DNA from: Riemerella columbina DSM 16469
GTDB taxonomy: Bacteria > Bacteroidota > Bacteroidia > Flavobacteriales > Weeksellaceae
Reading direction: 5' to 3'
Assembly: GCF_000374405.1 (NCBI RefSeq)
Contig: NZ_KB894217.1
Coordinates: 24,619 to 88,618 of the forward strand
Length of the DNA stretch: 64,000 bases
Positions 1-11,681 of this stretch are shown one piece after another; within the stretch, counting starts at the first letter, position 1, and each line of letters begins with the position of its first letter. A program made the position numbers and the translations under genes. Below the pieces are notes generated by a model. The model had not been told where the DNA came from. It did no database searches and was given only the letters and a program-made list of their open reading frames with translations.

Positions 1-95
1 TTGCGATAGTTCGCAACAAAGAACTTCAATTTATCTTAGACGAAATCGTTGTGAATTGCTTTCAAATTTTTACTATCTTTGCGATAGTTCGCAAC
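1..95 (+). CRISPR. 3' end of a type II-C CRISPR array
   Basis: Positions 1-17 are the last 17 bases of a repeat, 18-47 is a 30-bp spacer, and 48-95 is a complete 48-bp repeat; the array continues off the left edge. The repeat begins GTTGTGAATTGCTTTC and ends GATAGTTCGCAAC. Its termini are imperfect inverted repeats (GTTGTGAA against TTCGCAAC), and ACTATC/GATAGT form an inner hairpin. The first part of the repeat is complementary to the anti-repeat of the tracrRNA at 6123-6194. This fixes the crRNA strand as plus, so the array is transcribed toward cas2 and the complete repeat is the last one. Repeat bases 27-34 read TATCTTTG, a Bacteroidota -7 box. Confidence 0.95.
74..81 (+). promoter_or_regulatory. 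promoter box inside the CRISPR repeat
   Basis: TATCTTTG at 74-81 matches the Bacteroidota sigma-A -7 consensus TAnnTTTG, and TTG at 49-51 lies 22 bases upstream, inside the accepted TTG-N17-23 spacing. A start 5-8 bases downstream would fall at the repeat end, so each repeat could start its own crRNA, as known for type II-C arrays in Neisseria and Campylobacter. Function here is inferred from sequence. Confidence 0.55.
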
Positions 96-105
96 CTCAA
101 AATTT

Positions 106-131
106 AATCCACTGTTTTTCAGTGGATTTTT
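106..131 (+). terminator. terminator after the CRISPR array
   Basis: AATCCACTG (106-114) and CAGTGGATT (120-128) form a perfect 9-bp stem with a T5 loop, followed by a T run. It lies 10 bases after the last repeat and is oriented to stop plus-strand array transcripts before they run antisense through cas2. Confidence 0.75.
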
Positions 132-201
132 CGATTTTATAGGATGGTGATTTTTATTCTTTTTTTGGTTTATCGGATATAAGATTTCTTATTTTTTTAT
201 T

Positions 202-1429
<1,228 letters not shown>

Positions 1430-1435
1430 GGTTGA

Positions 1436-4400
1436 TTAATTTTGAATAACTCTTTTAATATTTCCTAAACGATCAATTTCTAACTTCCAACATATTTCTT
1501 TAACCATTATATCATCAATAGATTTTTCCATTTTGTTTAATGCTGAAAACTCTTTTTTATTATATATTGTATTTGCAACATTTGAAAGAACAAAAAAACA
1601 TTGATTACCCGTAGAACTCACCATCTTATATATTCTGCTAGATTGCTCTTTTGTAAGGCTATTAAAGTTCACAGAATTTGGATTGTCCATTTCTTCTTGT
1701 GTAGGAACAAATACTAAATCATTAGGTGATAGACTAAACAAAAACCTACCAATTTCTGGTTTTATAGGAAGTTCTGTCCTTTCATTTTTTGGTAGGTGCA
1801 CCATTTGTTTTTGATGTTCTATTACCTCGTTTAGTGGCACGGTTTCATAATTTCGTTTTTTCTTTTCTTCATCCCAATAAATAGCAAAAAACAAGTTCGT
1901 TCCTTTAGCCGATTCTACATATTTATCTTTTTTATTACCTACTTCGCCGACCGAAAATTTATTGCCCACTTCATAAATTCGTACCTTATAAATAGGCTGA
2001 TGTGCTTTTCCTCCGTTTAATTCTTGAATATTGGCATTCATCGCCTCTATTCCCTCAGGGCTGAAAGCCTTAGAAAAGTCTAAGTTTCCTTTTTTATCTA
2101 CATATTTATTGACATGATTTTGTAAGATTTTACGAATTCCCGAGTCTGTTACAGAATCCAGTTGTTTTTGAGTGAATTTATCGGTGAGTTCGCTACGCGA
2201 TGCTGTGGCTTCTACAAATTCAAAAACTTTTATTTTCTCAACTTTTTTGCCTTCTTTTTTTATAGGATGTTCTTTTAAATGCTTTTTAACCAAACTTATA
2301 TCCCCTTTGAATTGTTTGATGAGTTTTTTCACTTGCTCTTTAATAACATCATCTTTAATCAACTCCCAATCGTTTAGGGTGTTGGTTAAAGCCACTATAC
2401 CCTTTTTTTCTTGCTTTACATAAACCTTTCCAGAAACCGTCTCTTTGTGCATAGGTTTTCTAATAGCAAAGTTTTTTCCTTTCTGCTCTATCCATTCTTT
2501 CTTATACTGACCATTGGGTTGCTCTACCCATTTTTGAAATTTATTATTGGTTCGGTTGATCACTCTTAGGTTTTGCTTGAAACTAACAACAATTTCTTCT
2601 AATTTGTTTTTTGCTTCCAAAGTAAAACCATCCCATGGCTTTTTGTATGCCTTAGCCACTTTTACCAACTTTCTTTCTTTGGTAATGGGATCATTTTTAT
2701 AGACTTCTTCAACTTCTCTCAATTTTTTTACCAATGAAAAGTTTTTTCGTTCGGTATTCAATGAAGTGATATAATTGGTATGATCTTTTGTGGTACAAGC
2801 CACTACTAAGGCATCCAAAGCGTGATGTCTGTGGTCAATTCTCTTTGTGCTGAATCCTTTAGAAATTTCATCAGGGACTTGTATTCTGAAGGCGTTGATA
2901 CTTTTATCCCAAAAACCAAAATCTTGGCTATTGGTAATTTCATTCATTCGCTCAAATCGTGGTTGAACAATTTCATTCCATTTGTCATTAAGTCCCCAAT
3001 CGTGGCGAAGTTTAGCTGTAATAGTACCATTTACGTGCACCAATCTATTAGCCGTAACTTGATTTTCTCCGTCTTCTCGTACAATATTGCTCAATAAGCC
3101 TTTGATGTATTTACTGATATATCGGCTGTCGTTGAGTTGTCGCTCAATAAATCCAGAAGGAATCTCATCTGCCAGCAAATTTTTGAGTTTGAGACGGTTT
3201 TTTCTGAAATATTTTGAGCAATGTGCTTCATAATCATCAAATTTGGCTAAGGTTACGATTTTGTTCTGACCTAAATCAAATTTTTCTCCTCCTCGGGCTT
3301 TAATAAATTCATAAGCCGTTGCATTGCCTTTTTCTTCATTGATTACACTCTCACAAATGATTTTATTATTCATCGAATCATCAAAATAGCGAGATTGTGG
3401 TATGATATGCTCGATTTGATATTGGCTTGAGAATAATTTGGTCAGAGGTATCATCTGCAAAGTGTATGGCGATACATAACCTTGCTCTAACCAAAGTTTG
3501 TATTTTAAAATCTGAGATTTGGTAGGCGAAGTAGATTTGCGAATATTTTTTATTTCATCACTTGCCTCTTGATTTTCAAAAACACCTTCTTCATAAATTT
3601 TCAATATTTCCTGATGACTTGGAGAATAAGGTCGTGGTTTTACTTCCATAGAATCATCATTGGCTAATTCTTCTAAAATTGCCTTAATTCGCTGATTGGT
3701 TTTCTCTCTTTCTGTGTTCTTATCCGACATTTCTTTCCTCTTATCCGCCGGATTTTTCATCTCTCTACCTAGTTCTACATGTATTTCTGAAAAGAAATTA
3801 TCCGCACCATCTCCGTAGTATTCCCAGATATCATGAACCAATCGTAAGGTTTCGGTAGCAATTTGCTCTACAATCGGATTTCTTAATTGATGTTGCTTAA
3901 AAATATGATTCAAATAATGTTCTATATCTTTTGGGCTTTTCCACTGAGTGATTTCTGCCGCTTCGGAATGCCTTTTGTAGACTGCATAACAAGCCTGATA
4001 GGTGTTTAATCCCTTTAATGGATTCTTATCCTTAAACGAAGCAAAACTTTTTAACAATTGTTTAGAAACCAAATCATCGGTTACACTTTCAAATTTTTCT
4101 TTTTCAAAATTGATATCCTCCAAACGCTCCATAATGTCAGAAATATTTTCTTTGGTGGTATCTGAAATATCGTTTTCAGACCAATATTTCCCCATGCGCA
4201 TTAGTGGAACTAGTTTCTTCAATGCTTTTTCAGAATAGGCACCATAATCATTTAGGAAAGGTGGAAATTTTTTAAAGTTCTCAACAAAACTCTCTGTATC
4301 GATAGCATATTTTTCCGCGAATGTTCCTAGGGCTTTTTCAAATTCCTTTTTGTCTTTTACAGAGTATATAATGTGCCATAGATGTTGCTCCACTTCCTTT

Positions 4401-6052
4401 GTTAAAAAAGTTTCTACATCTATCCCTTTTACTTTTTTTAATCTCGAAACAAAGGCAGAATGCGAAGTATTACACGGATATTTTTTATCCTCTACATAAT
4501 TCCAAGTATATGCTGGTTCAGACTTTGAGATTTTAGGAAGTTTTTTTAAATCACTAAAATATTTTAGTAATTGATATTGTTCAACTTCCTTCAATTCATT
4601 TAGAAAATCAAACAAATTTGTATAGGCTTCCTCATCAGGTAGTAATTGTTGTGTAATATCCTGATTGATTTGAACCTCTCCTTTCTCATTAATACCTTGC
4701 TTTTTATAGATCCTAAGATTTTGAATAAATTGCCACAATCGAAACTCTTGATACAATGGATGAGATTTTGCGATACACTTTAAGGGTTTTTCTAATTTTT
4801 CTCCATCTTTGATATATTTTTTAACTTCATAAGAGCAATCCGAGATGGTTGATTTTTTACTTTTTAAAGGTCTTTGATAGAAGATAATATCATCTACAAA
4901 AAGGTAAGTAAAATCTTTATCGCTAATATTACTTCGATGTGCTTCATTATGAGGATAAAGTTCTTCAATACAAGCATAATACAAATCTTTGTCATTCAAC
5001 TCTGTATGAAATTCCTTTTGCTTTTTTAAAATGGCTTTTAACTCCTCTTTGTAGTATTTACGCTCAATGGTTTTTACCAATTTCCCATTGATTTTTTGAG
5101 TAGGATTTTTTAAGAGTGTATCAAAAATATAAGTTCCTACCTGTTTTCCCGAATTATTGATGTCATGTTCGGTTTTCTTTTTGATAGCAATCCAATCTTT
5201 TTCAGAATCTACCATACGGAAACTTCTTTTGATATCTCCTTCTTTATCCTTTTTAGGCGTACCATCTTTATCTAAGGTTGTAGTAACGATAAATTCTTTG
5301 GTCATTCCTACCCAATCATCTAAGGGTTCTGTACTTTTCCTTCTGTAAATAAATCCATTTTCTAAATGTACTAAATACCAATTCGCACTGCTATTTTTGT
5401 CTTCTTCTACCGATACAACTTTTAGAGCGTAGAATTCTTCGATGGTTTCTACATCTTTTTCCTCTTTCTCCTTTTCCTCTTCTTCACGCAACTCATAATA
5501 TCCTCTTTTTTGGTTAAAATTTAATAAGAGCCAAGCAAGTTCTTCTTTACTAATCTTATGTTGCAAGGCTTTTTTTCTAAGATAGTACAGAGTCCAATCG
5601 TAAGGAATATTTTCGCTATATCCATTATCCTTAAATAATTGCAACATCTCTTGAAAAGAATCTTGAAAAACAAAGGTGAATTGTCCATTTTCCTCTGGTT
5701 TATAATTCAGTTTTACTTCTTTATTATCAATAAATTGTCCTTTACGATTTTCAAAATCAATATTTTGAGCGTAGTGCTTAGGTAGAAAATTCATAATGTT
5801 CAATACCCGATGCAAACGCTCTCTTCTTAATAAATGTCGTTCTCGCAAACGACGAATACCTCTATACCTTGTTCTTTCTGCCGTTTGTGAAATAGAAACT
5901 CCACTATCAAATTTACTAAGAATATCCTGACTCATGGGGATAATCCGCACCCCTAAATCAATAATTCTTCCTTTTTTGTTGTCAAAGTCTTGTTCTGTCA
6001 ATGCCCAACCAATACTATTGGTTCCTATATCTAACCCGAGTATTTTTTTCAT
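1436..6052 (-). CDS. cas9: CRISPR-associated endonuclease Cas9 (type II-C, large)
   Basis: RNA-guided DNA endonuclease; uses crRNA and tracrRNA to cut both strands of matching DNA. At 1538 aa it is longer than the ~1000-1100 aa of compact II-C enzymes, a size known in Bacteroidota. RuvC-I has D8 in ILGLDIGTNSIGWAL, followed by an Arg-rich bridge helix near 60-80 (RTRYRGIRRLRERHLLRRER). RuvC-II has E760 in EIHVELGRE. The HNH domain has H882 in YQIEHIIPQS and N896. RuvC-III has H1077 and D1080 in HRHHALDALVV. All nuclease residues are present. A very acidic stretch lies near 189-202. The region after about 1150 should hold the PAM-interacting domain. It is the first gene of the cas operon, and its promoter overlaps that of the tracrRNA. 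Confidence 0.97.
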   Translation of the reverse strand: MKKILGLDIGTNSIGWALTEQDFDNKKGRIIDLGVRIIPMSQDILSKFDSGVSISQTAERTRYRGIRRLRERHLLRRERLHRVLNIMNFLPKHYAQNIDFENRKGQFIDNKEVKLNYKPEENGQFTFVFQDSFQEMLQLFKDNGYSENIPYDWTLYYLRKKALQHKISKEELAWLLLNFNQKRGYYELREEEEKEKEEKDVETIEEFYALKVVSVEEDKNSSANWYLVHLENGFIYRRKSTEPLDDWVGMTKEFIVTTTLDKDGTPKKDKEGDIKRSFRMVDSEKDWIAIKKKTEHDINNSGKQVGTYIFDTLLKNPTQKINGKLVKTIERKYYKEELKAILKKQKEFHTELNDKDLYYACIEELYPHNEAHRSNISDKDFTYLFVDDIIFYQRPLKSKKSTISDCSYEVKKYIKDGEKLEKPLKCIAKSHPLYQEFRLWQFIQNLRIYKKQGINEKGEVQINQDITQQLLPDEEAYTNLFDFLNELKEVEQYQLLKYFSDLKKLPKISKSEPAYTWNYVEDKKYPCNTSHSAFVSRLKKVKGIDVETFLTKEVEQHLWHIIYSVKDKKEFEKALGTFAEKYAIDTESFVENFKKFPPFLNDYGAYSEKALKKLVPLMRMGKYWSENDISDTTKENISDIMERLEDINFEKEKFESVTDDLVSKQLLKSFASFKDKNPLKGLNTYQACYAVYKRHSEAAEITQWKSPKDIEHYLNHIFKQHQLRNPIVEQIATETLRLVHDIWEYYGDGADNFFSEIHVELGREMKNPADKRKEMSDKNTEREKTNQRIKAILEELANDDSMEVKPRPYSPSHQEILKIYEEGVFENQEASDEIKNIRKSTSPTKSQILKYKLWLEQGYVSPYTLQMIPLTKLFSSQYQIEHIIPQSRYFDDSMNNKIICESVINEEKGNATAYEFIKARGGEKFDLGQNKIVTLAKFDDYEAHCSKYFRKNRLKLKNLLADEIPSGFIERQLNDSRYISKYIKGLLSNIVREDGENQVTANRLVHVNGTITAKLRHDWGLNDKWNEIVQPRFERMNEITNSQDFGFWDKSINAFRIQVPDEISKGFSTKRIDHRHHALDALVVACTTKDHTNYITSLNTERKNFSLVKKLREVEEVYKNDPITKERKLVKVAKAYKKPWDGFTLEAKNKLEEIVVSFKQNLRVINRTNNKFQKWVEQPNGQYKKEWIEQKGKNFAIRKPMHKETVSGKVYVKQEKKGIVALTNTLNDWELIKDDVIKEQVKKLIKQFKGDISLVKKHLKEHPIKKEGKKVEKIKVFEFVEATASRSELTDKFTQKQLDSVTDSGIRKILQNHVNKYVDKKGNLDFSKAFSPEGIEAMNANIQELNGGKAHQPIYKVRIYEVGNKFSVGEVGNKKDKYVESAKGTNLFFAIYWDEEKKKRNYETVPLNEVIEHQKQMVHLPKNERTELPIKPEIGRFLFSLSPNDLVFVPTQEEMDNPNSVNFNSLTKEQSSRIYKMVSSTGNQCFFVLSNVANTIYNKKEFSALNKMEKSIDDIMVKEICWKLEIDRLGNIKRVIQN

Positions 6053-6070
6053 AATAAAATAATTATGCTA

Positions 6071-6100
6071 TAAATTTATGAAAAAAACTTGTAAACTCAA
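6071..6100 (-). promoter_or_regulatory. probable cas9 promoter
   Basis: Reading the minus strand, TTG (6100-6098), 19 bases, then TAAATTTA (6078-6071) matches TTG-N17-23-TAnnTTTG with one mismatch. It lies 18 bases before the cas9 ATG. The -33 part overlaps the divergent tracrRNA promoter. Confidence 0.55.
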
Positions 6101-6118
6101 AAATAATTTGTAGATTTG
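6089..6118 (+). promoter_or_regulatory. tracrRNA promoter
   Basis: TTG (6089-6091), 19 bases, TAGATTTG (6111-6118): an exact match to the Bacteroidota sigma-A promoter. It predicts a start near 6123-6126, exactly where the anti-repeat begins. Confidence 0.8.
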
Positions 6119-6122
6119 TGCC

Positions 6123-6194
6123 AGAAAGCAATTCACAATAAGGATTATTCCGTTGTGAAAACATTCAAAGCGGCCTGTGAGGGTCGCTTTTTTT
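6123..6194 (+). ncRNA. tracrRNA
   Basis: The anti-repeat at 6124-6138 (GAAAGCAATTCACAA) is the exact reverse complement of repeat bases 2-16. It is followed by a short GGA/UCC nexus-like hairpin (about 6142-6151), a linker, and a terminator hairpin. The terminator pairs AGCGGCC (6169-6175) with GGTCGCT (6182-6188), with one G-U pair, and ends in a T run. The predicted RNA is only about 70 nt with two hairpins after the anti-repeat. It is transcribed away from cas9. Confidence 0.9.
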
Positions 6195-6226
6195 AATTTA
6201 TATTAAAATGCTATATTAAAACTTAA

Positions 6227-8230
<2,004 letters not shown>

Positions 8231-8261
8231 AATTTTGAATTATAATCAACTAAAAAAGTGA

Positions 8262-8269
8262 TATATTTG
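8262..8269 (+). promoter_or_regulatory. promoter -7 box of the small lipoprotein gene
   Basis: TATATTTG at 8262-8269 with TTG at 8235-8237, a slightly long 24-base spacing. The lipoprotein ATG follows at 8305. Confidence 0.5.
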
Positions 8270-8304
8270 CCAGTACAATATCATTAATTTTTAAAACAAA
8301 CATT

Positions 8305-8730
8305 ATGAAAAAATTATTTTTAACTCTTGGAGTTCTAGGTTTATTAGCGGTATCATGCGATAAAAAAACTGAAAAAGAAGCGGTAGCAACAGATGTTATT
8401 ACGGTAGAAGGTGAAAATGTAGCTGATGCTCAAAAAGATCTAAATCAAGAAGTGATTGATGCACAAAATGCATTAAATGACGCACAAAAAGAATTAGATA
8501 AGGCTAAGCAAGATGGTAACACGACTTTAGTGGATGTTGCTCAGAAAAAAGTTGATGAATTACAAGCTAGACTAGAGAGTATCCAAGCCAATGCAGGAGA
8601 AAAAATTAGAGATGTAAATGGTGCCGCTGATAATGCAGATAAAGTATTAAATAATACTGTAAAAGCAGCAGAAGCTCAAACCGATAACATCGAAGAAGCA
8701 GCTAAAGATATTAAAAAAGCAGTAAAGTAA
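8305..8730 (+). CDS. small helical lipoprotein of unknown function
   Basis: 141 aa. A lipoprotein signal peptide ends in LLAVSC with the lipidated Cys at residue 18. The mature part is hydrophilic, rich in Ala, Lys, Asp, Glu and Gln, with heptad-like stretches (VIDAQNALNDAQKELDKAKQ), so it should form a long helix or coiled coil like small envelope lipoproteins. I recognise no enzyme motif. It has its own promoter and is closed by a strong terminator. Abundant envelope-linking lipoproteins of the Lpp kind are a functional analogy only; homology is not claimed. Confidence 0.8.
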   Translation: MKKLFLTLGVLGLLAVSCDKKTEKEAVATDVITVEGENVADAQKDLNQEVIDAQNALNDAQKELDKAKQDGNTTLVDVAQKKVDELQARLESIQANAGEKIRDVNGAADNADKVLNNTVKAAEAQTDNIEEAAKDIKKAVK

Positions 8731-8748
8731 CTTTTATTTCTTTTTATA

Positions 8749-8787
8749 AAAAAGCCGTATCAAAATACCCATTTGATACGGCTTTTT
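8749..8787. terminator. bidirectional terminator
   Basis: A 16-bp perfect stem (8749-8764 against 8772-8787) with a short loop, A run on one side and T run on the other. It sits between convergent genes (lipoprotein and mscS) and can serve both. Confidence 0.9.
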
Positions 8788-8804
8788 GTATTTAACTAAA
8801 CTAG

Positions 8805-9653
8805 CTAGTCATTGTTGACCATTTTTACTTCTACAATATCAGACGGTAGTTTGTAACCTTTATCCAAAATAGTTTTATAAACTTTAAGCATAATTCTGCT
8901 TCTCAGATCGTTTGCAGGTGCAGTCATATCATAAGTTTCTATCCAATACATTACCTTTACATTTACGGTGCTGGCTGCTAGTTCGTCTATAAAAACACTC
9001 GGTGCAGGCTGCTGCTGAACTTCTGGGAAAGTATTTACAATCTCTCTAATAAGGGACAAAATGGCTTCCACATTATCGTCATAATCTAACCCTATAATAA
9101 ATTCATTTCGTAAATAATTATCTAATGTATAATTTTGGAGTGGATTTTTAAGAATGATACTATTAGGTACAAAAACATCTTTCCCATCTAATGTTTTAAT
9201 ATTCGTTTCTCTAAGCGACATTCTTTTTACTTTTCCCTTTATCCCTTCTATTTCTACTAAATCGCCTACACGGAACGGTCTTTTAAATGCCATCAAAATA
9301 CCGGCTAGAAAGTTTTCACCAATATCTTTTAAAGCAAAACCTATAACAAAAGTACCAATCCCTGCTCCAGCCAATATCTTATCCGTAATACTTCCCCAGC
9401 CTAATATACTCATGCATATCACCACTAAAAATAGCATCAATACAAATGAAATAATATTAACCAAAAAATCACTAACTAATAAGTCATCGGATTTTTTTTC
9501 TATAATATTGGTAGCAAGTTTACTAATGTATTTAATGATAATAAACCCTAAAACAAATACGATAATCGCCATAGCAATAGCAGGTAAATTATCTAAAAAA
9601 TTGTCCCAAGATTTATATAATAATTGATTAAAATCCTTAATTTCTCTATCCAT
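8805..9653 (-). CDS. MscS family mechanosensitive channel
   Basis: Inner-membrane channel that opens under membrane tension. The 282-aa protein has three predicted transmembrane segments (about 20-45, 62-82 and 92-112). The pore-lining helix is recognisable as LAGAGIGTFVIGFALKDIG, followed by NFLAGILMAFKRPFRVGDLV. The beta-domain contains IKTLDGKDVFVPNS. Size and order fit the small MscS type. It follows the nucleoside phosphorylase gene by 6 bases and is probably the last gene of the eIF1-like/phosphorylase/mscS operon. Confidence 0.93.
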   Translation of the reverse strand: MDREIKDFNQLLYKSWDNFLDNLPAIAMAIIVFVLGFIIIKYISKLATNIIEKKSDDLLVSDFLVNIISFVLMLFLVVICMSILGWGSITDKILAGAGIGTFVIGFALKDIGENFLAGILMAFKRPFRVGDLVEIEGIKGKVKRMSLRETNIKTLDGKDVFVPNSIILKNPLQNYTLDNYLRNEFIIGLDYDDNVEAILSLIREIVNTFPEVQQQPAPSVFIDELAASTVNVKVMYWIETYDMTAPANDLRSRIMLKVYKTILDKGYKLPSDIVEVKMVNND

Positions 9654-9659
9654 AAATTT

Positions 9660-10514
9660 TTATTTAATTAATCGATCTAGCACCCACTGAATCATTTTTT
9701 TCTCTGAGGCATGGTGGTCAGCAGAAAATTCGCCTCGGCGTCTATTGGCAATCACACAATTTACCGTTAGGGCTTTGTGTCCTAATAACTTAGAAAGTCC
9801 ATAGATGGCAGAAGTTTCCATTTCAAAATTAGACACTCCTAATTCATTTAAAGTTTCTAAAAATTGGTCATCTACTGCTTTTAAGCGTAATTGTCTGCCT
9901 TGTGGTGCGTAAAATCCTGGGAATGTCGCTGTATTACCTTGATACTTAGCATCTTTGTAATAATCAGAAATATCCTCTGCCCAATCTGAAAAATAAAGCA
10001 TCGGTTTAATTTTTTCATAAGGGAATTTCTCTAAAAATTGTTTAGAAAATTCATTTTCAAATTGGTAATCTTGATAAAAATGTAATAATCCATCTAAACC
10101 AACTACATTTTGAGTCACCAACATTTGGTCTACCTCAATATCAGGATTTACACTGCCACAAGTACCCATACGGAATAGTTCTAAGGCTTTATGCTCTTTC
10201 TTTATTTCCTTATTTTTAAGGTCGATATTTACTAAGGCATCTAGCTCGTTCATCACAATATCAATATTCTCAGTACCGATACCTGTGGACATGACTGTAA
10301 TTCTTTCGCCTCTCAAAATACCTGTATGCGTATAAAACTCTCTTTTATTCTTTTTGATTTCTATTTTATCAAAAAACTGAGATACTCTTGCAACACGATC
10401 TGGGTCACCCACTAAAAGGATTTTATCTGCAATATCTTCTGGTAGTAAATTTAAGTGGTATACACTGCCGTCTTCATTAAGCACCAATTCTGATGCTGCT
10501 AACTTATTAATCAT
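9660..10514 (-). CDS. nucleoside phosphorylase, uridine phosphorylase-like
   Basis: Phosphorolytic cleavage of nucleosides to base and pentose-1-phosphate. The 284-aa protein shows the phosphate-binding start LLVGDPDRVARV, the STGIGTENIDIVMNEL segment, FRMGTCGSVNPDI, and NFEMETSAIYGLSKLLG (the catalytic/ribose-binding Glu-Met-Glu region). These place it in the PNP/UDP phosphorylase superfamily. Substrate preference (uridine versus purine) cannot be settled by eye. It lies 30 bases after the eIF1-like gene and 6 bases before mscS. Confidence 0.9.
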   Translation of the reverse strand: MINKLAASELVLNEDGSVYHLNLLPEDIADKILLVGDPDRVARVSQFFDKIEIKKNKREFYTHTGILRGERITVMSTGIGTENIDIVMNELDALVNIDLKNKEIKKEHKALELFRMGTCGSVNPDIEVDQMLVTQNVVGLDGLLHFYQDYQFENEFSKQFLEKFPYEKIKPMLYFSDWAEDISDYYKDAKYQGNTATFPGFYAPQGRQLRLKAVDDQFLETLNELGVSNFEMETSAIYGLSKLLGHKALTVNCVIANRRRGEFSADHHASEKKMIQWVLDRLIK

Positions 10515-10544
10515 AATTTATATTTTTTATTTGTTTCTCTATTG

Positions 10545-10871
10545 TTATCCACCAACTCTTTTGGTTTTGTAGCCTAATTGGTGTAGGATGTCCATAATTT
10601 TATCCCGATTGTCCCCTTGTATAATAATTAAACCGTCCTTTTCTGAGCCTCCAATTCCAAGTGTCGTTTTTATCTTTTTTGAAAGTTTTTTCAGTTCATC
10701 GTTAGCCCCTTCAAAACCTTCGATAATGGTAACGGGTTTTCCATTTCTTCCTTTCTTTTCGTATTTACAAATCAATGGATTGGTTTGTGTTTTTTGTTCC
10801 TCTTCGGGCGCTGTCCATTCTTGCTCTTCGTGGTCAGGGAATAAATTTTTTAATTGATCTCTTAAATCCAT
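10545..10871 (-). CDS. eIF1/SUI1-like translation factor (YciH type)
   Basis: 108 aa. The C-terminal half is an eIF1-like fold with the motif KKGRNGKPVTIIEGFEG, then KKLSKKIKTTLGIGGSEKDG and IIIQGDNRDKIMDILHQLGY, the usual order of bacterial YciH/SUI1 proteins. In E. coli this family affects start-codon fidelity; here the role is inferred. The -7 box of its promoter ends only four bases before the ATG, so the mRNA may be leaderless. It is the first gene of a three-gene operon. Confidence 0.9.
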   Translation of the reverse strand: MDLRDQLKNLFPDHEEQEWTAPEEEQKTQTNPLICKYEKKGRNGKPVTIIEGFEGANDELKKLSKKIKTTLGIGGSEKDGLIIIQGDNRDKIMDILHQLGYKTKRVGG

Positions 10872-10875
10872 AGGT

Positions 10876-10883
10876 CAAAAATA
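10876..10883 (-). promoter_or_regulatory. promoter -7 box of the eIF1-like gene
   Basis: TATTTTTG on the minus strand (10883-10876), 4 bases from the ATG at 10871. The expected transcription start is at or inside the start codon. Confidence 0.55.
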
Positions 10884-10950
10884 AGGATTAATATTGAATT
10901 TTTTCGCTTTATAACGGGTAAATTCTAATGATTTTTATCTATAAAACAAA

Positions 10951-10977
10951 AAAAGCACCAAAATTATTGGTGCTTTT
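10951..10977 (-). terminator. rpe terminator
   Basis: AAAAGCACCAA (10951-10961) pairs with TTGGTGCTTTT (10967-10977). On the minus strand it is followed by a T-rich tract, so it terminates rpe transcripts. Confidence 0.88.
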
Positions 10978-10999
10978 ATACTTGGTTATCGGTTGTAAT

Positions 11000-11653
11000 C
11001 TAAGCATTTTTTATCGACTCGATAGCATGTTCTGGATTTTCAGCCCCAAATACAGCATTTCCTGCCACTAGGACATCGGCACCAGCATCGTAAAGTTTTT
11101 TGGCGTTGTGTGGGGTTACCCCGCCATCTACTTGGATTAATGCCGATGCGTTTTGGTCTAAGATTAATTCCTTGGTTTGTCTTATCTTTTTATAAGTATT
11201 TTCAATGAATTTCTGTCCGCCAAAGCCTGGGTTTACACTCATTAATAGCACTAAATCCACTTCACTGATGATATCTTCTAAAATTGATACTGGAGTGGAG
11301 GGATTGAGTACAACACCCGCTTTTACTCCTTTATCTTGAATTAATTTGATGGTTCTATGCAGATGAATACAGGCTTCATAATGTACAGAAACCAAATCGG
11401 CACCGCCATCAATAAAAGCTTCTACATAGTTTTCGGGTTGTTCAATCATCAGGTGAACATCTACAAATTTTTTAGCGTGGGTTTTTATCGTTTTCATCAC
11501 AGGAAATCCAAACGAGATATTCGGGACAAAGCGGCCATCCATTACATCCACATGAAACCAATCGGCTTGGCTTCTATTAATCATTTCAATATCTCTTTGA
11601 AGATTACCAAAGTCTGCAGATAGTAGTGAGGGGGCAATTAGTTTTGTTTTCAT
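11000..11653 (-). CDS. rpe: ribulose-phosphate 3-epimerase
   Basis: Interconverts ribulose-5-phosphate and xylulose-5-phosphate in the pentose phosphate pathway (cytosol). The 217-aa TIM barrel shows all family signatures: IAPSLLSADFGNL at the start, WFHVDVMDGRFVPN (metal ligands H and D), HLMIEQPE, LLMSVNPGFGGQ, and IQVDGGVTPHNA with the catalytic Asp, followed by ADVLVAGNAVFG. It stands alone between two terminators. Confidence 0.97.
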   Translation of the reverse strand: MKTKLIAPSLLSADFGNLQRDIEMINRSQADWFHVDVMDGRFVPNISFGFPVMKTIKTHAKKFVDVHLMIEQPENYVEAFIDGGADLVSVHYEACIHLHRTIKLIQDKGVKAGVVLNPSTPVSILEDIISEVDLVLLMSVNPGFGGQKFIENTYKKIRQTKELILDQNASALIQVDGGVTPHNAKKLYDAGADVLVAGNAVFGAENPEHAIESIKNA

Positions 11654-11681
11654 GCGTTATTTTTTATTAAATGAAAAAAAT

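Noticed and set aside
9154-9627. 157-codon ORF opposite mscS
   Set aside because: It is a shadow of the mscS gene on the other strand, rich in Ile/Ser/Lys as expected from reversed membrane codons.
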